A DNA stretch of 9,711 nucleotides, from positions 1 through 9,711 of the forward strand of contig JAHZGZ010000130.1 of assembly GCA_019420545.1 (NCBI GenBank), in the 5' to 3' direction. How positions within the stretch are numbered: the first letter of the stretch is position 1; every line of letters begins with the position of its first letter. Both the position numbers and the translations under genes were made by a program. Of the stretch, positions 1-6,455 are shown piece by piece. The DNA is from Bacteroidales bacterium. Its GTDB lineage: Bacteria > Bacteroidota > Bacteroidia > Bacteroidales > Muribaculaceae. The notes beneath the pieces are model-generated. The model had not been told where the DNA came from and did no database searches. It saw only the letters and a list, made by a program, of their open reading frames with translations.

Positions 1-1
1 A

Positions 2-997
2 AAGCCGACGATCGACCTCATGTACGGAGGCGACATGAACCTCTGGCAGAAGTTCAACAACTCGCTATATCTGCGCCTGCTTATGAGAGTAAGCGGACGC
101 CCAGAGATGCAGGCCGACACAAAAATCGCAGCCATATTCTCCAATCCCAGCAAATATCCCATTATTGCATCGGAAGCCGAGAGTGCTACGGTAAAATACA
201 CGGGTATCGACCCATATTTCAACAATTTCCGTCCAAGCAACACCACCGAGACCCAGGTAAAGGCCAACAAGGTCGCCAATACACTCCTTGATCTGCTGCT
301 CATTACAGGGCGCGACTCCGAGGAGGATCCCCGCCTTACCACCATGGCAATAGAACGCGGTGGCGACTGGAAGGGCGTGCAGGGAGGATGTGCGATTTCC
401 GACGCCCGTCTTGAGGACGACGGCGCAAGCTACCTCAATTACCCCGTGCTCGTGCGAGACGCCGCTCCTGCATGGATTCTCGATTATTCCGAAGTACAGT
501 TTATCCTTGCCGAAGCAGCTCTGAAAGGCTATATAACCGGAGGTGACGATGCCGCCCGGACGTATTACGAAAACGCCGTAACGGCAAGCTGCAAAAAGTG
601 GGCGCAACTTACACAGTACAGCGCCACCAAATATCAGATTACCGACGACCGTATCGCAGCCCTTCTCTCGGGCAAACTCGGAGGATGGGACGAGAATTCC
701 GATCACGCCATGCTTATCGCCAATCAAAAATTCATATCTTTGCTGTGGATTGGCTTTGAGGCATATCATGAAGTGCGTCGAACAGGCTATCCCATAATAA
801 CGATCGGCAACGGATGTAGCTACAACAATTTCGAGTTTCCGCAGCGCATGTACTATCCCACCAATACCGTTGGCTCCAACAGCGCGAATGTACAGGCAGC
901 TCTCGACCGCATGGGAGGCGAAAACAATCTCCGCACCTCAGTATGGTGGAGCTACAAGGCCATCAACGGTAATTTCACGGCTGTACGCCAGCAGTAA
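2..997 (+). CDS. SusD/RagB-family glycan-binding outer-membrane lipoprotein, C-terminal part (5' end outside window)
   Basis: Surface lipoproteins of this family sit as a lid on a SusC TonB-dependent transporter and capture oligosaccharides. The frame is open from the first complete codon at base 2, so the gene starts upstream and its signal peptide is not visible; the ATG at 20 is internal. The visible 331 codons carry family hallmarks: YGGDMNLWQKFNNSLYLRLL near the left edge, the TPR-like stretch AAPAWILDYSEVQFILAEAA, LLWIGFEAYHEVRRTGYP before the C-terminus, and a closing YYPTN...WW segment. These fit the SusD-like_2 type (Pfam PF12771 or a sister family) better than classical SusD. The next gene, 23 nt downstream, is a BACON lipoprotein, which is a normal companion in a polysaccharide utilisation locus. 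Family assignment is confident; the substrate cannot be read from the sequence. Confidence 0.93.
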   Translation, partial: KPTIDLMYGGDMNLWQKFNNSLYLRLLMRVSGRPEMQADTKIAAIFSNPSKYPIIASEAESATVKYTGIDPYFNNFRPSNTTETQVKANKVANTLLDLLLITGRDSEEDPRLTTMAIERGGDWKGVQGGCAISDARLEDDGASYLNYPVLVRDAAPAWILDYSEVQFILAEAALKGYITGGDDAARTYYENAVTASCKKWAQLTQYSATKYQITDDRIAALLSGKLGGWDENSDHAMLIANQKFISLLWIGFEAYHEVRRTGYPIITIGNGCSYNNFEFPQRMYYPTNTVGSNSANVQAALDRMGGENNLRTSVWWSYKAINGNFTAVRQQ

Positions 998-1020
998 TGA
1001 ATCCTTAAACGCAACTGACT

Positions 1021-2502
1021 ATGAATCTTAAAAATATATTCCCCATCAAACAGGCTTTCGCCCTCACCGTCATCATAGCCGGTATGACGACAGGGTTCAC
1101 TTCATGCAAAGAGGATGACAATACTGTTGCAGGCGACCCTTATTTCTATGTGGAAGGCGCCGAAGACGGTATCGTACACATGAACGTCACCGGTCTTGCA
1201 CAGGACAAATGGTCGTTCGGAGCCGGCGACCACTACTTCGTACGTTCCAACTGCCGGTGGCAGATTGTTCCGGTCGACGGAGAGATGCCCGAGTGGATGA
1301 AAATATTCCCTCTCGAAGGTACAGGAGAAGGCGTGCTCCGCTTCTATGCCGTCAACAACCCCATGGCCGAAGTGCGTTCTGCCGAATTCCGTGTGATTAT
1401 CAACGGAACGGAAATGAATCGGCGTCTGGTGCTGGCGCAGGATCCATCCGGCCCGACACTTACACTTACAGCCGACAATCTGCTTCTACAGCAGGCTGGT
1501 AGCTTCAGCGAAGTAATTGTAACCGCCAATTATGAATGGGAAGTAGAGGGAGATCCCGATCAGACATGGCTGTCGGTAAGCCGCGACGGCAACAAACTTA
1601 CAATCGGTACAGACCAGTCAAACAAATCAGGAGCCGAACGCACGGCGACTGTAATAATACGTGGCACAGGATCCAACTCCACCATCACTACACCGATCAA
1701 CGTAACACAGCTCGATGCGATATTCTTCGACGATTTCGGATGGTGTTTCACTCCTGTAAACACTACCGGCGATTACTGCGACGAGCCCAACCTTGATGCC
1801 GTAGTATGCTGGGGCGATCAGTTGCTCCGCATGGACAAATGGATTGATCCTGTCAAATCGGCAAATCCCGGATGGACAGCAGTAAGAGGCACAAAGAGCA
1901 GCACAGCAGGGCCATACACCTACTCACGATATAAGTATATCCTCTTCGGTACCTCCAACAAATGCGCAGGAAATATCTGTTCACCGGCAATCTCAGCCAT
2001 AGAAGGAACCGTAAACGCTACCGTAAGCTGGAGCATGGCCGGATTTACATCGGCAAAAAATGCCAAGGAGGCAGGCAACGAGTTCTGGGTATCTATCCTC
2101 GGCCCCGGACGCATTGCCGCTGTAAATGCCAACGGCAAGAGTTCGGCCGAGATTATGACCGGACAATGTACAATACCATATGAGAGCACCGGCAACACGC
2201 CGGCTGATAAAGCAGGTGTACACGATATCGACCTCACCGAAACCGCACGATTCTTCATCGGCAAGGACGGCTACTTCGACTGCGCTACCGACCCGACCGG
2301 ACTGGAAGTATGGAAGAATCCCGAAAGCATGTTCTCCATAAAGGTAGAAGGCATGACAGCCGCAACCCGCATCGTATTCATCGCATGCGACGCCGACAAT
2401 CTCACCATGGAGACCGGTGAAGGATGGGACGTGCGTGCCGGCAACAGCAAATATAAGTCCAACCGCAAGCTCTTCGACAACTTCAAGGTAGTAGTCGACT
2501 GA
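1021..2502 (+). CDS. BACON-domain lipoprotein, probable surface glycan-binding protein
   Basis: A 493-residue protein with a lipoprotein signal: basic and hydrophobic residues 1-25, lipobox FTSC with acylated Cys29, then KEDD. An acidic KEDD right after the cysteine resembles the Bacteroidetes lipoprotein export signal, so cell-surface exposure is likely. Residues about 40-140 have a BACON-like pattern (FVRSNCRWQIVP, then a beta strand ending in VLAQD). Residues about 145-235 are a clearer BACON domain (VTANYEWEV, WLSVS, GAERTATVII, INVTQ). BACON domains are thought to bind carbohydrate or mucin, or to act as spacers. Residues about 236-493 are rich in beta strands, Trp and Asp and end in KLFDNFKVVVD; this resembles jelly-roll carbohydrate-binding modules, but I do not recognise the family. 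The position 23 nt after the SusD gene suggests one operon and a SusE/SusF-like (SGBP) role. No catalytic motif was seen. Confidence 0.87.
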   Translation: MNLKNIFPIKQAFALTVIIAGMTTGFTSCKEDDNTVAGDPYFYVEGAEDGIVHMNVTGLAQDKWSFGAGDHYFVRSNCRWQIVPVDGEMPEWMKIFPLEGTGEGVLRFYAVNNPMAEVRSAEFRVIINGTEMNRRLVLAQDPSGPTLTLTADNLLLQQAGSFSEVIVTANYEWEVEGDPDQTWLSVSRDGNKLTIGTDQSNKSGAERTATVIIRGTGSNSTITTPINVTQLDAIFFDDFGWCFTPVNTTGDYCDEPNLDAVVCWGDQLLRMDKWIDPVKSANPGWTAVRGTKSSTAGPYTYSRYKYILFGTSNKCAGNICSPAISAIEGTVNATVSWSMAGFTSAKNAKEAGNEFWVSILGPGRIAAVNANGKSSAEIMTGQCTIPYESTGNTPADKAGVHDIDLTETARFFIGKDGYFDCATDPTGLEVWKNPESMFSIKVEGMTAATRIVFIACDADNLTMETGEGWDVRAGNSKYKSNRKLFDNFKVVVD

Positions 2503-2521
2503 TCACCGGTTTAAGCTCATA

Positions 2522-2573
2522 ATGGAGGGTGCGTTACGATAAAAGATCCATTTTTATCTGACACATCCTCCAT
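2522..2573. terminator. Long imperfect hairpin after the BACON lipoprotein gene
   Basis: ATGGAGGGTG (2522-2531) pairs with CATCCTCCAT (2564-2573), 10 bp with one G-U. After a 1x1 mismatch, GTTA (2533-2536) pairs with TGAC (2559-2562). GATAAAA (2538-2544) then pairs with TTTTATC (2552-2558) around a 7-nt loop. The near-continuous 21-bp stem lies 20 nt after the stop codon. It has no clear T-tract, so it may serve as an mRNA 3'-end stabiliser or processing site rather than a classical intrinsic terminator. Confidence 0.5.
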
Positions 2574-2583
2574 CTTGGGCATC

Positions 2584-2619
2584 TAATATAAGCGAGTAAT
2601 AAATTGCTCGCTTATATTA
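2584..2619. terminator. Perfect AT-rich hairpin between the two transcription units
   Basis: TAATATAAGCGAG (2584-2596) is perfectly complementary to CTCGCTTATATTA (2607-2619). The 10-nt loop can add about three more weak pairs. It lies 10 nt after the previous hairpin and ends 22 nt before the next ATG (2642). It could be a terminator, or a structure in the 5' leader of the glycosidase gene that acts on its translation. No TTTG / TAnnTTTG promoter pair was found between it and the ATG. Confidence 0.5.
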
Positions 2620-2641
2620 ACCTTTTATATTATACCCAACG

Positions 2642-4099
2642 ATGAATAAATCATTACTTTTTTGCGCATTGCTCGTGACTGCCGCGCAGCCTGCCACAGC
2701 AGAGTCTATTGAAATTGGCGGAAAACAGCGCCAGTATTCAGTACTTCAGTCGGAACAGCCTGCACCCGGAGTCACATACCGGCGTCTACGCTTCACCGAC
2801 TCCGACTACCTCCTAAATGTAAACCTACTTACGGTCGACCTATCCAATCCCGGCAACCGTGTGGAAACATGGTGTGCAAAGGAATCGGCCAAGGGTATCG
2901 AGGCTATCACATCGGCGGCAAAGCGCCTGACTACCGAACAGTTCACTCCTGTAGCCGCTGCCAACGGCAACTTCTGGTATTGTTACGGACAGAACGAGTA
3001 TCCCACCTACAATTATATCCCGCGTCTCCTGTCGATACGCAACGGTGTACTGGTGACCGAGCTTAATACCGGTCGTGAAAAATGGGATGGCGGAGCGAAA
3101 CGCAACGGAGCTGTTGGCATAACCTCCGACGGCCATGTGTATGTCGACTATTTCACGCCCGACTACACCCTGAAGATGCCCACAAGAGATATGAACATCA
3201 ATCTCTGCAACAAAGGTCTCTCGGCCAAATATGCTACTTCAGGCGAACTGTGCATATACAACAGCTATTACGGCCGCGACCGCAAGTTCATGTTTGTAGA
3301 GATCGACGAAAACAAGAAACTTGTAATCGACGAAGAGGCCTCCGACGCTACCGAAGTGCTACTCGATATTGACGAAGGCCAGACATGGATGACCGCACGC
3401 GACATTTCATTCACCGTGAAAAGCGTGCGCACAAATGCACCCGCCGGTACACTCGGCGCCCACGATCTTGCATTGGTGGCCCGTGGAAAGACGAAATCAA
3501 AGCGTCTTGCCGAACTTAAAGTGGGAGATCAGGTTAAACTCAACTATTCATTCCTTGTCACAGGCAAAAACGTCACTCCCGAACTGGAGCAGGCCATCTG
3601 CGGCAACGCTCTGGTGATGCGCGACGGCGAGCTTACCGAGCACAACGACAACGAGGAGTATAACTCAATGATCTATTCCCGCACAGGTTACGGATGCGAC
3701 GCCGACAACCGCATGCTCTATATAATCGTCATCGACAAGTCGACCGATCCCGTTTACGGAAAATCGAGAGGCTGCACCACCGCCGACATGTGCCAGATCG
3801 CACGCCACTTCGGCTGTAGCAACATGGCCAACTTCGATGCGGGAGGCTCGGCCGAGATGATGTACGACGGAAAGATAATCAATACAACCACAGAGTCGAC
3901 CCCGCGCGACGTGGCCAACGGACTGATGGTATTCTCAACCGGAAGCTCGGCGATAGAAAGCATCGGTGCCGACGCCCTTTCCGGCCCTGAAGAATGGTAT
4001 TCGGTCGACGGCATGCGCTACGGTTCGATGCCCGACGTACCCGGCATATATATACGCCGCCGGGGTACTGCTACGGAGAAAGTGTTTATCGGAAAATAA
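2642..4099 (+). CDS. Secreted phosphodiester glycosidase family protein (NAGPA domain)
   Basis: A 485-residue protein with a signal peptide, probable cleavage after ATA at residue 20 and no lipobox, so periplasmic or secreted. The NAGPA fold (Pfam PF09992; namesake is the human uncovering enzyme that removes GlcNAc from GlcNAc-1-phospho-mannose) shows in AANGNF around N108-F111, the SRGCTTADMCQIARHFGC helix, NFDAGGSAEMM with D399, and the closing TPRDVANGLMVFS with R422. Family members often have DGGGS; here it is DAGGS. Residues about 450-485 (WYSVDGMRY...PGIYIRRRG...KVFIGK) form the small beta tail often seen at the end of secreted Bacteroidales proteins, resembling a type IX sorting-like or anchoring tail. 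The stop overlaps the sigma-factor ATG by one base, so the two genes are translationally coupled. The true substrate is unknown; a phosphodiester-linked or capped host or bacterial glycan is an inference. Confidence 0.88.
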   Translation: MNKSLLFCALLVTAAQPATAESIEIGGKQRQYSVLQSEQPAPGVTYRRLRFTDSDYLLNVNLLTVDLSNPGNRVETWCAKESAKGIEAITSAAKRLTTEQFTPVAAANGNFWYCYGQNEYPTYNYIPRLLSIRNGVLVTELNTGREKWDGGAKRNGAVGITSDGHVYVDYFTPDYTLKMPTRDMNINLCNKGLSAKYATSGELCIYNSYYGRDRKFMFVEIDENKKLVIDEEASDATEVLLDIDEGQTWMTARDISFTVKSVRTNAPAGTLGAHDLALVARGKTKSKRLAELKVGDQVKLNYSFLVTGKNVTPELEQAICGNALVMRDGELTEHNDNEEYNSMIYSRTGYGCDADNRMLYIIVIDKSTDPVYGKSRGCTTADMCQIARHFGCSNMANFDAGGSAEMMYDGKIINTTTESTPRDVANGLMVFSTGSSAIESIGADALSGPEEWYSVDGMRYGSMPDVPGIYIRRRGTATEKVFIGK

Positions 4100-4662
4100 T
4101 GCTTGACAAGGATACTTCCGACAGCCGGCTGATGCAGCTTCTGCAGGACGAGGAAGATACCGCAAGGGGAGCTTTGACAATGCTCTATTTGCGGTATGCT
4201 CCCCGTGTGCGTGAGCTGGCGCAATGTATCCTCCATGATTCCGACGAGGCCCTCGATGTGACACACGACGTATTTATGGCCGTATGGCAGCACCGCGGTG
4301 TGCTTGAAGGCGTGATATCGCCATCTGCCTACCTGTTCAGAATGACACGCAACGCAGTGCTCAATCGGTTGAAACACCGCCGTATCGTCGACGATTATGC
4401 CGCCCAGCCTTTGGATCTGACCATCTCCTACGATCCCTATGAGTCGTTTTCCACGCGCGAGATGGCAGCAATGATACGTGCCACAATAGCCGGTATGCCT
4501 CCGCTCCGACGCAAGATTTTTCTTATGAGCCGGTCGCAAGGCATGACTTACCAGCAGATTGCTGAAGCCGTAGGCATAAGCCACAAGACTGTACAGTATC
4601 ATATCGGGATAGCCTTGAAAGAATTACGCAAAGTACTTTCATTAATGATTTTATTTGTGTAA
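4099..4662 (+). CDS. ECF (sigma-70 family) RNA polymerase sigma factor, Bacteroidetes type
   Basis: A 187-residue sigma factor that would redirect RNA polymerase to a dedicated promoter set. Region 2 spans about residues 25-95: ALDVTHDVFMAVWQHR is the core-binding segment, and AYLFRMTRNAVLNRLKHRR the -10 recognition segment. Region 4 spans about 130-178, with the helix-turn-helix in MTYQQIAEAVGISHKTVQYH. The frame is open further upstream to an ATG at 3994, but that would lie inside the preceding gene. The ATG at 4099 shares its A with that gene's TAA (TAATG) and gives the usual family length. Bacteroidetes ECF factors are usually followed by a FecR-type anti-sigma gene and a SusC/SusD pair; here the next gene, 22 nt away, is a sulfatase and no anti-sigma gene is present. 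It may control this unit, but no target promoter can be read from the window. Confidence 0.93.
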   Translation: MLDKDTSDSRLMQLLQDEEDTARGALTMLYLRYAPRVRELAQCILHDSDEALDVTHDVFMAVWQHRGVLEGVISPSAYLFRMTRNAVLNRLKHRRIVDDYAAQPLDLTISYDPYESFSTREMAAMIRATIAGMPPLRRKIFLMSRSQGMTYQQIAEAVGISHKTVQYHIGIALKELRKVLSLMILFV

Positions 4663-4684
4663 TTTAGCGCACAATCTTCATCAC

Positions 4685-6268
4685 ATGACACCTCGATATA
4701 TCACTTCTGTCGCAGCCGCGATTGGAGTCGCCACAACCATGACGCAGGCCTTAGCCGCGCCCGACAGCAACCGGAAACGTCCCAATATACTTATATGTAT
4801 GGCCGACGATGCCGCCCACATGGGTGCCTACGGCACACGCTGGGTAAAGACGCCGGCATTCGACCGCGTGGCACGCGAAGGTCTGCTTTTCCGCAACGCC
4901 TTTACCTGCAACTCAAAGTCGGCCCCATCGCGAGCCTCGTTTATCACCGGACGCAACTCATGGCAGCTGCGTGAGGCCGCCAACCACTGGTGTGAGTTTC
5001 CGCGCGACATCATGTCGTTTCCCGAAGCACTCGCGCAGAACGGTTATTTCACCGGCTACACCGGCAAAGGCTGGGGCCCGGGCGTGGCCACCGACTCGCT
5101 CGGCAACGACCGCCAGCTCACCGGTAAGCCCTACAACGACATAACATGCACGCCCCCTACCAAGCAGATCAACGCCATCGACTACTCGGCCAACTTCGCG
5201 CAGTTCCTGAAAGAATGGGACGGAGAGCAGCCGATCTGCTTCTGGTACGGCGCACGAGAACCTCACCGCAAATATGAATACGGTTCCGGTCTGCGCGCCG
5301 GAAAATCCCTCGCCGACGTCGACTCCGTACCGGCCTACTGGCCCGACAACGAGACCGTGCGCACCGACATGCTCGACTATGCCTACGAGATCGAGTACTT
5401 CGACCGCCATCTCGGTAACATACTCGCCCAGCTCGACAGCATCGGACAGCTCGACAACACTATCGTAATCGTCACCTCCGACAACGGTATGCCGTTCCCG
5501 CGCTGCAAGGGACAGGAGTATTATCAGGCATCACGCCTCCCCATGGCCATGATGTGGCACGACGGGCTGAAAAACCCGGGCCGTGACGTCAATGAGATCA
5601 TCCCACATATCGACGTTGTACCCACCCTCATGGAGCTTATCGACATCGACGCCGAAAAAGCCGGAATGCTTCCCGTGACAGGCCGGTCGTTTACCGACAT
5701 AATCGCCGACCGCACCGATACGACCATCGACCGTGGATACGTGATGCTCGGCAAGGAGCGCCACGACGTCGGACGCCCCGACGACCAGGGCTATCCTGTA
5801 AGAGGTATCGTACGCGACGGCTACCTCCTGCTGCGCAATTATGCCGTCGACCGCTGGCCCTCAGGTAACCCCTCCACGGGGTATATGGATACCGACGGTT
5901 CACCCACAAAGACCGAGATAATAAAGTCGCGCCTCGACCCGTCTACTCATTATCTCTGGGATCTCTCCATGGGCAAACGTCCGGAGCTTGAGCTCTACGA
6001 CATTACCGCCGATCCCGAATGTGTCAATAACATAGCAGGGCGTCCCGAGATGGCCGAAACAGTAAGCCGCCTCGACAAAGAGATGACCGAACGCCTCATA
6101 GCTCAGGGCGATCCGCGCATGGAGGGCAAAGGCCACATATTCGACGAGTATCCCAACATGTGCAAATCCCACATGTACTGGAACCGTATCCGTTCCGGCG
6201 AGAAAAAGATACCTCATGCCTGGATCAGCAAAACCGACTTCGATCCCGCCGCCGAAGCCTCGGAGTAA
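4685..6268 (+). CDS. Secreted S1-family sulfatase, serine-type, similar to heparan N-sulfatases
   Basis: A 527-residue hydrolase of sulfate esters or sulfamates. A signal peptide (about residues 1-25, ending ALAA) sends it to the periplasm. RPNILICMADD (D41, D42 as metal ligands) opens the sulfatase fold. The activation motif is S79-A-P-S-R83 followed by ASFITGR; S79 would be converted to formylglycine, which needs an anaerobic radical-SAM maturase (anSME) encoded elsewhere. The segments WYGAREPHRKYEYGSG and VTSDNGMPFPRCKG recall the N-sulfoglucosamine sulfohydrolase (SGSH) branch, and LELYDITADPECVNNIAG is the usual S1 C-terminal subdomain. The branch assignment comes from recalled motifs, not a search. 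I chose ATG 4685 because it directly precedes the signal peptide; an in-frame TTG at 4655 would overlap the sigma gene and add ten unlikely residues. It is probably co-transcribed with the two preceding genes. Confidence 0.92.
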   Translation: MTPRYITSVAAAIGVATTMTQALAAPDSNRKRPNILICMADDAAHMGAYGTRWVKTPAFDRVAREGLLFRNAFTCNSKSAPSRASFITGRNSWQLREAANHWCEFPRDIMSFPEALAQNGYFTGYTGKGWGPGVATDSLGNDRQLTGKPYNDITCTPPTKQINAIDYSANFAQFLKEWDGEQPICFWYGAREPHRKYEYGSGLRAGKSLADVDSVPAYWPDNETVRTDMLDYAYEIEYFDRHLGNILAQLDSIGQLDNTIVIVTSDNGMPFPRCKGQEYYQASRLPMAMMWHDGLKNPGRDVNEIIPHIDVVPTLMELIDIDAEKAGMLPVTGRSFTDIIADRTDTTIDRGYVMLGKERHDVGRPDDQGYPVRGIVRDGYLLLRNYAVDRWPSGNPSTGYMDTDGSPTKTEIIKSRLDPSTHYLWDLSMGKRPELELYDITADPECVNNIAGRPEMAETVSRLDKEMTERLIAQGDPRMEGKGHIFDEYPNMCKSHMYWNRIRSGEKKIPHAWISKTDFDPAAEASE

Positions 6269-6291
6269 CCCAATCCAATTAAGCCGATAAA

Positions 6292-6339
6292 GTCATTAGG
6301 GTCGTTAAGGTCATTAAAGTCCTTAACGACCCTAATGAC
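6292..6339. terminator. Perfect 19-bp stem with 10-nt loop, probable terminator of the sulfatase operon
   Basis: GTCATTAGGGTCGTTAAGG (6292-6310) is the exact reverse complement of CCTTAACGACCCTAATGAC (6321-6339); the loop is TCATTAAAGT. It lies 23 nt after the sulfatase stop and about 70 nt before the gltA promoter, the expected place for a terminator or 3'-end stabilising structure. There is no T-tract, so the terminator role is inferred from strength and position. Confidence 0.6.
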
Positions 6340-6363
6340 CTTAATGACCTTAAAGTCCCTATG
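6292..6363. repeat. Array of eight 9-nt units that inverts at its centre
   Basis: Units in order: GTCATTAGG, GTCGTTAAG, GTCATTAAA, GTCCTTAAC, GACCCTAAT, GACCTTAAT, GACCTTAAA, GTCCCTATG. The exact 9-nt period begins 23 nt after the sulfatase stop. The first four follow GTCnTTAnn. The next three follow GACCnTAAn, which is the reverse complement of the first type in circular permutation (the reverse complement of GTCATTAAG is CTTAATGAC, a rotation of GACCTTAAT). The array therefore changes strand at 6327/6328. Possible roles are transcription termination, mRNA end protection, or a dispersed extragenic repeat. It is not a CRISPR: the units are too short and there are no spacers. Confidence 0.85.
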
Positions 6364-6409
6364 CATTTCCATTAAATGGGCAGTCAGCTACTGTTATCAA
6401 AATTTTGCT

Positions 6410-6418
6410 TAACTTTGC
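6410..6418 (+). promoter_or_regulatory. Bacteroidetes-type -7 promoter box for gltA
   Basis: TAACTTTGC matches the Bacteroidetes primary sigma -7 consensus TAnnTTTGC. It would start transcription near 6424 and give a leader of about 30 nt before the gltA ATG at 6456. No convincing -33 TTTG is seen at the expected 19-21 nt upstream (around 6385-6390), so the call rests on the -7 box and its position. Confidence 0.6.
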
Positions 6419-6455
6419 CACAGCAAATTATCCGATAAACAGACTATCCACCGCT

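Noticed and set aside
65..769. Long open frame on the minus strand inside the SusD-like gene (234 codons)
   Set aside because: It is fully antisense to a gene with clear family motifs and has no recognisable domain; GC-rich genes often leave open antisense frames. Similar minus-strand frames at 4018-4602 and 6813-7364 were rejected for the same reason.
3994..4098. Upstream extension of the sigma factor to the ATG at 3994
   Set aside because: The extra 35 residues lie inside the glycosidase gene, have no sigma-factor character, and the ATG at 4099 forms a TAATG overlap with normal family length.
4654..4668. Promoter just before the sulfatase (TTTG followed by TAATTTAGC)
   Set aside because: The -7-like box has a mismatch in the key TTTG and the upstream TTTG is only a few bases away rather than about 20; the close spacing favours co-transcription with the sigma gene.
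4655..4684. TTG start for the sulfatase
   Set aside because: It overlaps the end of the sigma gene and puts ten residues before a good signal peptide that begins at ATG 4685.
6292..6363. Possible CRISPR array
   Set aside because: The units are 9 nt and contiguous with no spacers, and no cas gene is in the window.
6405..6455. TTG start for gltA
   Set aside because: It precedes the -7 promoter box at 6410-6418, so it would not be transcribed from that promoter, and the added residues are not part of the family.
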